NCBI RefSeq assembly: GCF_007856155.1
Contig: NZ_CP042266.1
Location: forward strand, 6,386,001 to 6,450,000
Reading direction: 5' to 3'
Source of the DNA: Streptomyces qinzhouensis
GTDB lineage: Bacteria > Actinomycetota > Actinomycetes > Streptomycetales > Streptomycetaceae
Length of the DNA: 64,000 nt
The position numbers were made by a program, and so were the translations under genes. The stretch's first letter is position 1, and the number at the start of each line of letters is the position of its first letter. Below the pieces are notes generated by a model. The model saw only the letters and a program-made list of their open reading frames with translations. It had not been told where the DNA came from and searched no databases. Below are positions 36,155 through 46,947 of this stretch, piece after piece.

Positions 36155-37159
36155 TCAGTCGCCGCGGGCCGCGCTCTGCCTGCGGGCCGTCACCAGCAGG
36201 GCCGTACCCGCCAGGACCGCCGTGCCCGCCAGCCCGCCGACTCCGATCAGCGCCATCGTGCGCGAGCCCGTGTCGGCCAGCGCCGCGCTCTTCGCCGCAC
36301 CGGTCGCGGTGCCGCTCGCCGCCGCGCGGATCTGCCGCGTCACCACATCCGGGTGCGACATCATCGACACATGCGAGGAGTCGATCTCGACCGTCGTCGA
36401 CTTGGCCCGCTTCGCCTGCCACCGCTCCAGATCCGGCGCGATCGCCTTGTCGTGCTTGGAGACGACGAACCACGAGGGAACCGTCCGCCAGGCCGCGCCC
36501 GGCGCCGCCTCCTCGAAGCACGCCTGGGCGATCGGCCGCTGCTCGATCGCCATGAGCTTCGTCTGCGACGTGGGCAGATCGGCGGCGAAGACGCTGTGGA
36601 ACTTGTCCGTCTTGATGTACAGGTCGGTGCCCTTACGGGTGCCGTCGGTGTACGGGACGGGGTTGAGCGCGGGCCCCAGTTCGCTGCCCTGGAACTTGGC
36701 CGCCAGGGTGCCCAGGTTCTCGCCCTTGTCGGGCATGAACGCCGATACGTACACCAGCGCCCTGACGTTCGGGTTCCCGGCCGCCGCGCTGCCGATCACC
36801 GCGCCGCCGTAGGAGTGGCCCGCGAGCACCAGCGGGCCGTCGATGCTCTTCAGCACGCTGGCGATGTAGGTGGAGTCGGAGACGAGTCCGCGCAGCGGGT
36901 TCGCCGGTGCCAGAACCTTGTAGCCGTGGTCCGTCAGCTCCTCGGCGACCGCGTTCCAGCCGGAGGCGTCCGCGAACGCGCCGTGCACCAGGACCACCGT
37001 CGGCTTGACGCCCTTGGGGTCGGACTCTTCGGCGGCGGGCAGTCCGGCTGCCAGCGCGGGTGCGGCGCTGAGCGCCGACGCGGACAGGGCGAGGGTGAGT
37101 GCCAGGGCCCGGGATATCCGGCGGCGGGAGGGGGACGCGGGGGAGGAGGACACAGCCAT
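36155..37159 (-). CDS. Secreted, wall-anchored alpha/beta hydrolase
   Basis: A 334-residue protein. A signal peptide (about residues 1-37, ending APALAAG) is followed by an alpha/beta hydrolase: VVLVHGAFADASGWNAVAEEL, nucleophile elbow LAGHSYGGAVIG, and late IDSSHVSMMSHPD with the catalytic His. The C-terminus has LADTG (about residue 294), a hydrophobic span and an RRQSAARGD tail: a class-E sortase signal (LAxTG) for covalent attachment to the cell wall. The fold is the small EstC/salicylate-esterase-like type. A cytoplasmic relative is at 43741-44427. Confidence 0.87.
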   Translation of the reverse strand: MAVSSSPASPSRRRISRALALTLALSASALSAAPALAAGLPAAEESDPKGVKPTVVLVHGAFADASGWNAVAEELTDHGYKVLAPANPLRGLVSDSTYIASVLKSIDGPLVLAGHSYGGAVIGSAAAGNPNVRALVYVSAFMPDKGENLGTLAAKFQGSELGPALNPVPYTDGTRKGTDLYIKTDKFHSVFAADLPTSQTKLMAIEQRPIAQACFEEAAPGAAWRTVPSWFVVSKHDKAIAPDLERWQAKRAKSTTVEIDSSHVSMMSHPDVVTRQIRAAASGTATGAAKSAALADTGSRTMALIGVGGLAGTAVLAGTALLVTARRQSAARGD

Positions 37160-37277
37160 GGTCTGTTCTCGATTCGTCCGGAGGGAGGCTGTCGCCCTCA
37201 GCGTTTTCGCTCACCGGGCCCGGCGCACGCCCCGGCGAGCCGGGAGAGTGACGGCCCCGACCGTCCGGGTGACGGCC

Positions 37278-38528
37278 TTACGTGTCCCGAGGGGGCTCCG
37301 TCCGTTCGGGCGTACGGGTTCCACCGAACGCGCCCGCCGCGTCCGCGGCCCGCCACCAGGCCGCCAGGGCGGCATCGTCGAGGGTCCGCCAGTCGGGCGC
37401 CCCGGTGACGAGGGCGGTGCCCAGGCTGCGCCCCAGGCCGACCATCGTCCGGCCCAGTGCCTCCCGGGCGGAGTCGTAGGCGGACAGGGCGTCCGGTAGC
37501 GCGGCCCCGTCCCGCAGCGCCGCCTCCAGCAGGGTCGCGTCCTGGAGCGCCTTCACCGCGCCCGCGCCGGTGTGGGGGCGGGCCACCGTGGCCGCGTCGC
37601 CGATGAGGGCGATCCGGCGCGTGACGCCGGGCGAGGCGAGGGCGTCGTACATCGGCTGGACGAACAGTTCACCGGGCTCGGTCAGATCGATCACCCGCCG
37701 CCAGAACGGCGGAAAGTGCGCGGCCGTCAGTGCGGCGAGATGCTCCCGCAGTACGGTGCCTACCCGGCCCGGCGGCGGCCCGCCGGGGGAGTCGAGCGGC
37801 AGCCCGGGGCCCGGCGGCGGGGCGGTGTACAGCACCCAGTTGACGCGGCGGCCGCCCCGGTCGCCGGGGATCCGGTAGAGGACGACATGGCCGCCGGGGA
37901 AGACCACATACGCGGCCGACGCCGGATCCCAGAGCGCGCCGTCCGGCAGCCGGTCCTCCGGATAGGCGCCGCGCCAGGCGAGATAGCCCGCGTAGGCGGG
38001 GCGCAGACCGGGGTGGACCGCCGCCCGGACCACCGAGCGGTAGCCGTCGGCACCCACGATCAGGTCATAGCGGTCGGTGGTCCCGTCGGCGGTGGTGAGG
38101 AGTGCGCCGTCGGATGTCTCGGCGGCGGCGGTGACCGCGCTGCCGGGACGGAAGCGGACCCCGGCGGGCACCCGGGCGCGCAGCTCACGCCAGAGCGGTC
38201 CCCAGTTGTACGTACGGAAATCGAAGGATTCGGTACGGATCAGCCGCCCCAGGGGTGCGGCCGGACCGCTGTCGGGGGAGCGGACGTACCAGTGGCGGCC
38301 CCGGAGCTTGATGTGTGTCATGGCCGGATCGAGATAGCCGGCCGCCGCCAGCTCCGTATAGCGGCCCTCGTGGACCGCGACTCCGACGCCCCGGGCGGAC
38401 AGTTCGCCCGAGGTGCGTTCATGGACGGTGATGTCGTGGTGGCCCGTACGGTACAGGGCGAGCGCGGCCGCGCAGCCCGCGATGCTGCCGCCGACGACGG
38501 CGACGCGTGTTCCCGGCATGGGCGTCAT
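37278..38528 (-). CDS. FAD-dependent monooxygenase
   Basis: A 416-residue flavin hydroxylase of the PHBH fold. FAD motif VAVVGGSIAGCAAALALYRTG, DG-type motif DLIVGADGYRSVVRAAV, and GD motif RRIALIGDAATVARPHTGAGAVKALQDA. It would use NAD(P)H and O2 to hydroxylate an aromatic or similar substrate, not identifiable here. Start ATG 38528 or 38519; neither has a strong ribosome site. Downstream of aceB on the same strand, but the 107-base gap and unrelated chemistry argue against a functional link. Confidence 0.85.
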   Translation of the reverse strand: MTPMPGTRVAVVGGSIAGCAAALALYRTGHHDITVHERTSGELSARGVGVAVHEGRYTELAAAGYLDPAMTHIKLRGRHWYVRSPDSGPAAPLGRLIRTESFDFRTYNWGPLWRELRARVPAGVRFRPGSAVTAAAETSDGALLTTADGTTDRYDLIVGADGYRSVVRAAVHPGLRPAYAGYLAWRGAYPEDRLPDGALWDPASAAYVVFPGGHVVLYRIPGDRGGRRVNWVLYTAPPPGPGLPLDSPGGPPPGRVGTVLREHLAALTAAHFPPFWRRVIDLTEPGELFVQPMYDALASPGVTRRIALIGDAATVARPHTGAGAVKALQDATLLEAALRDGAALPDALSAYDSAREALGRTMVGLGRSLGTALVTGAPDWRTLDDAALAAWWRAADAAGAFGGTRTPERTEPPRDT

Positions 38529-38635
38529 GATGGCAGTCCGCCGCCCCGGCACAGGCCGGGTCGGCGCGGCGAACGGCGCGATCGAGACCAGGGCACCGGG
38601 GCGGGGACATGACCCGGGCGCGCCGCGACGGCGGG

Positions 38636-40261
<1,626 letters not shown>

Positions 40262-40342
40262 GGCGGTCACTTCCTTCAGCGGGCAGTGCGTGCGGCGGGC
40301 AGTGCGTGGCAGGGGTCGTCAAGGAGACGAGCAGTGATCAAA

Positions 40343-40369
40343 ATGGATAGTAGTTTTCTCATCGTGGAA
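40343..40369. promoter_or_regulatory. Operator-like direct repeat upstream of aceB
   Basis: ATGGAT (40343-40348) and GTGGAA (40364-40369), starts 21 bases apart exactly as at hyi. The inner TTTCTCATCGTGGAA (40355-40369) differs by one base from the gcl site TTTCGCATCGTGGAA. It lies 82-108 bases before the aceB start, in an AT-rich stretch. Confidence 0.6.
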
Positions 40370-40466
40370 CTACAAGGTGTGCCCCCGTGCCCCTGGCGAG
40401 GGCGCGAGCCTTCACCGGGTCCGCCGGCTGAGGGCCCGGGTCCGGGCCACAGGTCCGGGCCGCCCG

Positions 40467-41108
40467 TCACTCCAGACGGGAGAGGTCCGCCGCGGTGTCG
40501 ATGTCGTACGGCTCCGCCACATCGCCGCACTCCACCAGCGTCACCTCCGCCGCGTGCGCCCGCAGATACGCCCGCGCGCCCCGGTCCCCGACCGCGGTCC
40601 GCGCGATCTCCGGCCAGCGGTCCGCCCCGAACAGCACGGGGTGGCCGCGCTCACCTCCGTACACCGCACTCACCAGCGCGTCCCGCGCACCTCCCGCCGC
40701 CCGGACCCGGCGGACCGCGGCCGCCCCGATGCCCGGCTGGTCCACCAGCACCACCAGCACCGCATCGGCCCCGCCGGCCGTGAGGGAGTCCAGCCCCGCC
40801 CGCAGCGACGAACCCATGCCCTGGGCCCAGTCCGGGTTCACCACCGGCACACCACCCGTCAGATCCGCCTCGGCGCCGACCCGTTCGGACCCGGCGCCCA
40901 GCACCACATGCACCGGACCGCAGCCGCCCGAGCGCAGGGCCGACACCGCGTGCTCCACGAGCGGGCGTCCCCGGTGGCGCAGCAGCGCCTTCGGCCGCCC
41001 GCCCAACCGCCGTCCGCCGCCCGCGGCCAGTACCAGACCCGCAACCGCCAACTCTCCCTCCGTACCCGTCCCGTGCCCCGTCGATCCGTCCGTCTCCCGC
41101 ACCGGCAT
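40467..41108 (-). CDS. MocA-like molybdenum cofactor nucleotidyltransferase
   Basis: A 213-residue MobA/MocA-type NTP transferase. LVLAAGGGRRLGGRPKALL is the nucleotide-binding motif, VVLVDQPGIG carries the metal-binding Asp, and GHPVLFGADRWPEI plus DIDTAADLSRL are typical of the cytidylyltransferase MocA group. It would make molybdopterin cytosine dinucleotide, the cofactor of xanthine-dehydrogenase-type enzymes, which fits a purine-degradation region even though no xdh genes are in the window. Confidence 0.82.
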   Translation of the reverse strand: MPVRETDGSTGHGTGTEGELAVAGLVLAAGGGRRLGGRPKALLRHRGRPLVEHAVSALRSGGCGPVHVVLGAGSERVGAEADLTGGVPVVNPDWAQGMGSSLRAGLDSLTAGGADAVLVVLVDQPGIGAAAVRRVRAAGGARDALVSAVYGGERGHPVLFGADRWPEIARTAVGDRGARAYLRAHAAEVTLVECGDVAEPYDIDTAADLSRLE

Positions 41109-41230
41109 CCCTTCGTACTCCGATCCCCGATCCTGTCCCCTGCCTATCGCACGCCCGGCGGGGACGGCGCGCGCGGCGCCGGGATAAAGTGCTGACTTTC
41201 CGGTGCGCGGCCGTTCGGCGGGACCGTGCG

Positions 41231-41260
41231 CGATGGTTCGCGATGGTTCGCGGTGGTTCG
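41231..41260 (+). repeat. Three tandem decamers before the kinase gene
   Basis: cgatggttcg occurs twice and then once as cggtggttcg, 18 bases before the kinase start codon. Probably replication slippage; it could place extra in-frame GTG/ATG codons in the leader. Confidence 0.6.
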
Positions 41261-41277
41261 TGGGGGGACACAGGACG

Positions 41278-43161
41278 ATGAGTGGACGGCGCAGCAGAGG
41301 AACGGTTTTCCAGCCCCTCGGCGAGGGCGATCCGCGGCATGTGGCCGGCTACCGGCTCGCCGCCCGGCTCGGCGCCGGCGGGATGGGGAAGGTCTATCTC
41401 TCCTATACGCCCGGCGGGCGGCCCGTCGCCATCAAGGTGATCCGGCCCGACTTCGGCCAGGACGCCGAGTTCCGGCGCCGCTTCGCCCAGGAGGTGCACG
41501 CCGCCCAGCGTGTCCAGGGCCTGTACACGGCGCCGGTGATCGACGCCGACCCGGAGGCCGAGCAGCCCTGGCTCGCCACCGCGTATGTCCCCGGTCCCTC
41601 CCTGGCCGACGCGGTCGCCGAACACGGCGCGCTCCCGGTCGAGACCGTGCTGCTGCTGGTCGCCGGGATCGCCGAGGCGCTCCAGGTCATCCACGGCGCG
41701 GGAATCGTCCACCGCGACCTCAAGCCCGCGAACGTCCTGCTGGCCTCCGACGGGCCGCGGGTCATCGACTTCGGTATCGCCCGGGCCGCCGACGCCACCT
41801 CGCTGACCAGCAGCGGGGTCACCATTGGCACACCGTCCTTCATGGCGCCCGAGCAGGCCGCGGGAGCCCAGGTCGGCCCCGCGACCGATATCTTCGCCCT
41901 CGGCCAGGTCGCGGCGTACGCGTCCACCGGCCGGGCCGCCTTCGGCGAGGGGACCTCCCACGGCGTCCTCTACCGCATCGTCCACGAGGCGCCGGATCTG
42001 TCGCAGATCCCCGAACCGCTCGTGGAACTGGTGACCCGCTGTCTGGCGAAGGAGGCCGGGGACCGTCCCTCCGTCGCCGAGGTGCTCACGATCTGCCAGA
42101 ACGCCCATGCGGAGACCGTGCTGCGCCGGCCCGAGGAGTGGCTGCCCGGTGCGGTCGCCGCGGAGATCGGTACCCGCACGGCCGCGCCCGCGCCCCCGGT
42201 GACCCCGCCGCCGCCCGTGCCGGCCCCGCCCGCCGCGGCCCCCGTCACCCCGCCCCCGCCGCCCGCCGCGCCCCCCGGCCCGGCCGCGGGCCATCCGGCC
42301 GCCCCCGCCGCGCCTCCCCCGCACGTGCCCACCGCCGCGTCCGCGCCCGCCACCCCGCCGCCCGGATTCGGCCCGCCGCCGTCCGCCGCCACGGTCCCCG
42401 GCGCGCCCTATCCGGCGCAGACCCCGGCGCCGTATCCGGCCGACCCCGCTCCCGGCCTCCACCCCGCCCCCGCCCCGTCGAGCCCGAGGAAGAAGGGCCG
42501 GACGGTCGCCCTCGCGGTCGCCGCCACCCTCGTCGTCGGTGCCCTCGCGGGCGGCGGCGCCTATATCGCGCTCTCCGGCGACGACGGCGACAAGGACAAG
42601 GGCAGCACCGCCGCGTCCACCCGCACCGGCGACGCCGCCCCCGCCGCCTCGCGGCCCGCCGACCCCGCGGCCGACGGCGCGGCACAGGACGGCTCCACCG
42701 AAGAGCCCGACGCGAACGCGCCGGCCGAAACGCCCAAGGCGCCCGCCGACGAGCCCGTCGACGACCCCAAGCCGGTCAAGCACCCCGAAATCAACCTGGT
42801 GGACGGCTATCACCTCACCTTCGGCGACGACCCCCTCAAGCCGGTCAACGACGATTCCAGCGAGGACGTCTTCTACGACTGGAACCTGGATCAACTGGAG
42901 GTGCGCAACGGGCGGCTGATTCTGCTGCGCGCCGGACAGAAGCCGGAACTGGCCACCTGTCGGAGTGAGACCCGGTACGCCCGGAGCGTCGACCTCGATG
43001 TGCTCTCCAAGGGTTCCTCCTTCTGTGTGCTGAGCAACTCCGGCCATGTCGGTGTGGTCACCTACCAGGGGAAATCGCCCGATTCGGACCCCAGCAACTA
43101 TGTGATGCTCACCGTCACCACCTGGCTGAACGCGGTGGATGCCGTCCAGCCGACATCCTGA
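41278..43161 (+). CDS. Membrane Ser/Thr protein kinase (PASTA-less)
   Basis: A 627-residue Hanks-type kinase. Kinase domain residues about 17-270: GAGGMGKVYLSYTPGGRPVAIKVI, HRDLKPANVLL, VIDFGIARAAD and TIGTPSFMAPEQ, all catalytic residues present. Residues about 290-400 are Pro/Ala-rich. One membrane segment (about 410-432, LAVAATLVVGALAGGGAYIAL) follows a K-K-G-R stop. The outer part is acidic/Ala-rich, then a roughly 110-residue domain (INLVDGYHLTFGDDPLKPV to WLNAVDAV) with two Cys, possibly a ligand sensor. ATG 41278 has GGGGGGA about 10 bases upstream. Confidence 0.92.
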   Translation: MSGRRSRGTVFQPLGEGDPRHVAGYRLAARLGAGGMGKVYLSYTPGGRPVAIKVIRPDFGQDAEFRRRFAQEVHAAQRVQGLYTAPVIDADPEAEQPWLATAYVPGPSLADAVAEHGALPVETVLLLVAGIAEALQVIHGAGIVHRDLKPANVLLASDGPRVIDFGIARAADATSLTSSGVTIGTPSFMAPEQAAGAQVGPATDIFALGQVAAYASTGRAAFGEGTSHGVLYRIVHEAPDLSQIPEPLVELVTRCLAKEAGDRPSVAEVLTICQNAHAETVLRRPEEWLPGAVAAEIGTRTAAPAPPVTPPPPVPAPPAAAPVTPPPPPAAPPGPAAGHPAAPAAPPPHVPTAASAPATPPPGFGPPPSAATVPGAPYPAQTPAPYPADPAPGLHPAPAPSSPRKKGRTVALAVAATLVVGALAGGGAYIALSGDDGDKDKGSTAASTRTGDAAPAASRPADPAADGAAQDGSTEEPDANAPAETPKAPADEPVDDPKPVKHPEINLVDGYHLTFGDDPLKPVNDDSSEDVFYDWNLDQLEVRNGRLILLRAGQKPELATCRSETRYARSVDLDVLSKGSSFCVLSNSGHVGVVTYQGKSPDSDPSNYVMLTVTTWLNAVDAVQPTS

Positions 43162-43317
43162 AATCGGCCTGAATCATGCCTGCATCCGGGCTGATTTCCG
43201 TCCGCGGAGTGGCGCACACCACCTCGGATGCCGTTAACTGACCCGCAACTCAGGGTGGTTGAGTATCGACTGAGAGTCGTCGATGCGCCCGGTGGGCGGC
43301 GAGGGGGGTGTGGTCTG

Positions 43318-43632
43318 TTGCGGAGCGTGGGGCAGACGCGGGTGACGGACAGCGGTGAGGACCCGCGGGTGACCGGGCTGCGGGCCGCGGTCTCCCGGCT
43401 GCGCCGGGAGTTGGCGGCGCACCCGGGCCGGTTCTCCGACCGTGAGGTCGCCGAGGAGGAACTGGCCGTACTGGCGGAGATGGCGGCCCGGGGCGATCCT
43501 GACATCGCCCGGATGCGCCGTGCCCTGCTGCTGATCGCCGGGGCCATCGGCTCGGTCAGCGCGCTGGCGCCCGGGGTGCTGGCGGTGCGCAACGCCGTGG
43601 ACATGTTCGGGGAGGTGCCCCGGCAGCGCTGA
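43318..43632 (+). CDS. DUF5955-like protein
   Basis: A 104-residue protein: VTGLRAAVSRLRRELAAHPG, then EVAEEELAVLAEMAARGDPD, then RRALLLIAGAIGSVSALAPG and a short tail. Long amphipathic helices plus one hydrophobic helix suggest a small, perhaps membrane-touching coiled coil. It resembles the uncharacterised DUF5955 family of Streptomyces. TTG start at 43318 has GAGGGGGG upstream; GTG 43342 is an alternative. Confidence 0.65.
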   Translation: MRSVGQTRVTDSGEDPRVTGLRAAVSRLRRELAAHPGRFSDREVAEEELAVLAEMAARGDPDIARMRRALLLIAGAIGSVSALAPGVLAVRNAVDMFGEVPRQR

Positions 43633-43740
43633 CGGCCGGGTTCGCGGCGCTGCGGCGGCCCCCGGTGGCGGGGCGCTGTGCCCGGTCATAGCGTGGATCG
43701 GCAGGGGGTCCCGACACACGAGCGATACGAAGGTGTGGAC

Positions 43741-44427
43741 ATGGCCGACAAGCCGACAATCGTCCTGGTGCACGGTTTCTGGGGCGGTGCCGCCCACTGG
43801 AACAAGGCGATCCTCGAACTCAAGAGCCGTGGGTACGACAAGCTCCATGCGGTGGAGAACCCGCTGACCTCCCTCGCGGAGGACGCCGAGCGCACCCGAA
43901 AGATGGTCAAGCAGGTCGACGGTCCCGTCGTGCTGGTGGGCCACTCCTACGGCGGCGCGGTCATCACGGAAGCGGGCGATCTGCCCAATGTCACCGGACT
44001 GGTCTACATCGCGGCGTTCGCGCCCGACGCGGGGGAGAGCCCCGGCCAGATCAGCCAGGAGCACCCGCCGGCCGCCTTCGAGAACCTCGTCCCGGACTCG
44101 GACGGCTATCTCTGGGTGAAGCAGGACAAGTACCACTGGAGCTTCGGCGCGGACCTCAACGAGGACGAGGCCTACACCATGGCCGTCACCCAGAAGGCTC
44201 CGCTGGCCTCCACCTTCGGCGACAACATCACCGCACCGGCCTGGCGGAACAAGCCCGTCTGGTATCAGGTATCGACCGAGGACCGCATGATCCACCCGGA
44301 CAACGAACGCCGGATGGCCGCCCGGATGAATCCGCGCAAGGTCATCGAGCTGGATGCCAGCCATGCGTCGCTGGCCTCGCAGCCGAAGGCCGTCGTGGAC
44401 CTGATCGACGAGGCCGCGAGCGCCTGA
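43741..44427 (+). CDS. Cytoplasmic alpha/beta hydrolase
   Basis: A 228-residue hydrolase without signal peptide: PTIVLVHGFWGGAAHWNKAI, elbow VLVGHSYGGAVITEAGD, IYQV-type acid strand VWYQVSTEDRMIHPDNERRM, and ELDASHASLASQPKAVVDL with the catalytic His. The EstC-like fold is shared with the wall-anchored protein at 36155-37159. CGAAGGTGTG precedes the ATG. Substrate unknown; it converges on allR. Confidence 0.88.
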   Translation: MADKPTIVLVHGFWGGAAHWNKAILELKSRGYDKLHAVENPLTSLAEDAERTRKMVKQVDGPVVLVGHSYGGAVITEAGDLPNVTGLVYIAAFAPDAGESPGQISQEHPPAAFENLVPDSDGYLWVKQDKYHWSFGADLNEDEAYTMAVTQKAPLASTFGDNITAPAWRNKPVWYQVSTEDRMIHPDNERRMAARMNPRKVIELDASHASLASQPKAVVDLIDEAASA

Positions 44428-44459
44428 TCCGCTCCGGCCGTGCGCTCGGGGCGGCGGGG

Positions 44460-45263
44460 TCAGTTGCCCGCGCTGCTCGCCAGCGCCGCCGAAAGATCGC
44501 GGGCCACTTCCTGGAGGACCGGCACGATCCGCTCCGTCGCCGCCTCCGTCACCCGCCCCGCGGGGCCCGAGATGGAGATGGCCGCCGCCGTGGGGGAGTC
44601 GGGCACCGGCACCGCCAGACAGCGGACCCCGATCTCCTGCTCGTTGTCGTCGACCGCGTAGCCGGTACGGCGCACCTGCTCCAGCGCGGCGAGGAAACCC
44701 TCCGGGGTGGTGATCGTCTTCTCCGTCGCGGCCGGCATTCCGGTCCGCGCCAGCAGCGCCCGTACCTCGTCCGCCGGGCAGCCCGCCAGCAGCGCCTTGC
44801 CGACACCCGTCGAATGCGGCAGCACCCGCCGCCCGACCTCGGTGAACATCCGCATCGAATGCTTGGACGGCACCTGGGCGACGTACACGATCTCATCGCC
44901 GTCGAGCAGCGCCATATTCGCGGTCTCGCCCGTCTCCTCCACCAGCCTCGCCAGATAGGGGCGGGCCCAGGTGCCGAGGAGCCGGGCGGAGGACTCGCCG
45001 AGGCGGATCAGACGGGGGCCGAGCGCATAGCGGCGGTTGGGCTGCTGGCGGACGTATCCGCAGGCCACGAGCGTCCGCATCAGCCGGTGAATGGTGGGCA
45101 GCGGCAGTCCGCTGCTGCCCGAGAGCTCACTCAGCCCGACCTCGCCCCCGGCATCGGCCATGCGTTCGAGCAGATCGAAGGCGCGCTCCAGGGACTGCAC
45201 ACCCCCGCTGTTCGACGGCTTGGCGGCGTCGGTGGAGCGGGCGCTGGCGCTGGACGTCGGCAC
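44460..45263 (-). CDS. allR: IclR-family regulator of allantoin/purine genes
   Basis: A 267-residue IclR regulator: N-terminal winged HTH (SLERAFDLLERMADAGGEVG, LPLPTIHRLMRTLVACGYVR) and C-terminal effector domain (MALLDGDEIVYVAQVPSKHSM, RVLPHSTGVGKALLAG, DNEQEIGVRCLAVPVPD). In S. coelicolor the IclR protein AllR represses allantoin genes and responds to pathway intermediates; position divergent from allB makes this the likely orthologue. GTG start at 45263 after GAAAGGA; a TTG at 45293 is also in frame. Predicted operators lie in the gap and at uraD, gcl, hyi and aceB. Confidence 0.88.
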   Translation of the reverse strand: MPTSSASARSTDAAKPSNSGGVQSLERAFDLLERMADAGGEVGLSELSGSSGLPLPTIHRLMRTLVACGYVRQQPNRRYALGPRLIRLGESSARLLGTWARPYLARLVEETGETANMALLDGDEIVYVAQVPSKHSMRMFTEVGRRVLPHSTGVGKALLAGCPADEVRALLARTGMPAATEKTITTPEGFLAALEQVRRTGYAVDDNEQEIGVRCLAVPVPDSPTAAAISISGPAGRVTEAATERIVPVLQEVARDLSAALASSAGN

Positions 45264-45447
45264 GGGCGGCGGTCCTTTCGAGCGGACGGGCAAGAGTGCA
45301 GCCTACCGGTCGGCGGCCGTCGGCACATCGCCGCCGTCCCGGAATCCGCGCCGGTCAGGGGGTGTTGGCACCGGTGCGCCGAGCCCACGGGGCGGTTGGC
45401 GGTCCGCCCGTCAGGCTCTCGACCTTTTCTGCATCACGAGATTCTCC

Positions 45448-45463
45448 TTCCATTTTGCGGAAA
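45448..45463. promoter_or_regulatory. Second operator-like motif in the allR-allB gap
   Basis: TTCCATTTTGCGGAAA matches the hyi site read on the other strand (TTCCATTAAGCAGAAA) at 13 of 16 positions and is itself an imperfect dyad. It lies nearer to allR than the 45517 site and could serve autoregulation. Confidence 0.45.
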
Positions 45464-45516
45464 CGTCCAACCCTTGACGGCTTCGATCGCCGCGATGAAG
45501 ATGCCCTCAGCAGGAA

Positions 45517-45533
45517 TTCAACAAAACGTTGAA
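45517..45533. promoter_or_regulatory. TTCAAC-N5-GTTGAA operator before allB
   Basis: TTCAACAAAACGTTGAA is a perfect 6-bp dyad with a 5-base centre, 20 bases before the allB ATG. The uraD promoter has the same layout and nearly the same bases. It is a likely AllR binding site. Confidence 0.65.
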
Positions 45534-45553
45534 CTCTCTGGATGGGGTGACGG

Positions 45554-46945
45554 ATGGCGGATACGGCGATGGAACCGGATGCCCGGCTGGCGGATACGGC
45601 GACGGAACCGGATGCCCGGCTGGCGGTGCGCTCGACCCGGGTGGTGACCCCGGACGGGACCCGGCCCGCCCTGATCACCGTCCGCGGCGGCCGGATCGAG
45701 GCGGTCCTCCCGTACGACACCGCCGCACCGCCCGGCTACCCGACGGCGGACCTCGGCGACGACGCCGTCCTGCCCGGGCTCGTCGACACCCATGTCCATG
45801 TGAACGACCCGGGGCGCACCGAGTGGGAGGGTTTCCGCTCCGCGACCCGGGCCGCGGCCGCGGGCGGTATCACCACCCTGCTCGATATGCCGCTGAACTC
45901 GCTGCCGCCGACCACCACGGTCGAACACCTGCGCGTCAAACAAGCCGTCGCCCGGCCCAAGATCCATGTGGACACCGGCTTCTGGGGCGGCGCGATCCCC
46001 GGCAACACCGACGATCTGCGACCCCTGCACGACGCCGGGGTGTTCGGCTTCAAATGCTTCCTCTCCCCCTCCGGTGTCGAGGAGTTCCCGCCGCTGGACC
46101 GGGAGCACCTGGCCCGGGCCATGGAACGGATCGCGGGCTTCGGCGGGCTGCTGATCGTGCACGCGGAGGACCCCCGGCATCTGGCCGAAGGCCCGTCCGG
46201 CGGCCGGTACGCCGACTTCCTCGCCTCCCGCCCCCGGGACGCCGAGAACGCGGCCGTCGAGACCCTCGTCTCGCTCGCCCGGGAGCTGGCCGCCCGCGCT
46301 CCCCGGATCCATGTGCTGCATCTGTCGTCCGCCGACGCGCTGCCGCTGATCGCCCGGGCCAAGGCCGACGGCATACGGATCACCGCCGAGACCTGCCCGC
46401 ACTTCCTCACCCTCACCGCCGAGGAGGTCCCCGACGGGGCCACCGAGTTCAAGTGCTGCCCGCCGATCCGGGAGGCGGCCAACCAGGACGCCCTGTGGGC
46501 CGGGCTCGCCGACGGCACCATCGACTGCGTCGTCTCCGACCACTCGCCGTGCACCGGCGACCTCAAGACCCCCGACTTCGGCTCCGCCTGGGGCGGTATC
46601 TCCTCCCTCCAACTCGGGCTCCCCGCCGTCTGGACCGAGGCCCGGCGCCGCGGTCACCGCCTCGACGACCTCGTCCGCTGGATGTCCGCGGGCCCCGCCC
46701 GGCTCGCCGGCCTCGGCCGCAAAGGCGCCGTCGCACCGGGCCGGGACGCGGACTTCGCGGTCCTCGCGGACGACGAGACCTTCACCGTCGACCCGGTCCG
46801 CCTCCACCACCGCAACCGGGTGACCGCCTACGCGGGCCGGACCCTCAGCGGAGTCGTCCGCTCCACCTGGTTGCGCGGAGTGCGGATAGCGACGGACGGA
46901 ACCCCGGCCGGACCCACCGGCCGCCTGCTCGAAAGGAACGACTGA
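45554..46945 (+). CDS. allB: Allantoinase
   Basis: A 463-residue dihydroorotase-like amidohydrolase that opens the allantoin ring to allantoate. Metal sites: [19 protein letters not shown] (H-x-H), [17 protein letters not shown] (carboxylated Lys), [23 protein letters not shown] and [10 protein letters not shown] (Asp). The C-terminal [14 protein letters not shown] is standard. The first 22 residues are a duplicated unit ([23 protein letters not shown]) from a 33-bp tandem repeat. Followed after 2 bases by the allantoicase gene. Confidence 0.95.
   Translation: MADTAMEPDARLADTATEPDARLAVRSTRVVTPDGTRPALITVRGGRIEAVLPYDTAAPPGYPTADLGDDAVLPGLVDTHVHVNDPGRTEWEGFRSATRAAAAGGITTLLDMPLNSLPPTTTVEHLRVKQAVARPKIHVDTGFWGGAIPGNTDDLRPLHDAGVFGFKCFLSPSGVEEFPPLDREHLARAMERIAGFGGLLIVHAEDPRHLAEGPSGGRYADFLASRPRDAENAAVETLVSLARELAARAPRIHVLHLSSADALPLIARAKADGIRITAETCPHFLTLTAEEVPDGATEFKCCPPIREAANQDALWAGLADGTIDCVVSDHSPCTGDLKTPDFGSAWGGISSLQLGLPAVWTEARRRGHRLDDLVRWMSAGPARLAGLGRKGAVAPGRDADFAVLADDETFTVDPVRLHHRNRVTAYAGRTLSGVVRSTWLRGVRIATDGTPAGPTGRLLERND
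45555..45620 (+). repeat. 33-bp tandem duplication at the allB 5' end
   Basis: Two adjacent 33-base units (45555-45587 and 45588-45620) differ at one base. They add 11 residues in frame to the allantoinase N-terminus and supply a second ATG at 45569 in the first copy only. Confidence 0.8.
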
Positions 46946-46947
46946 AC

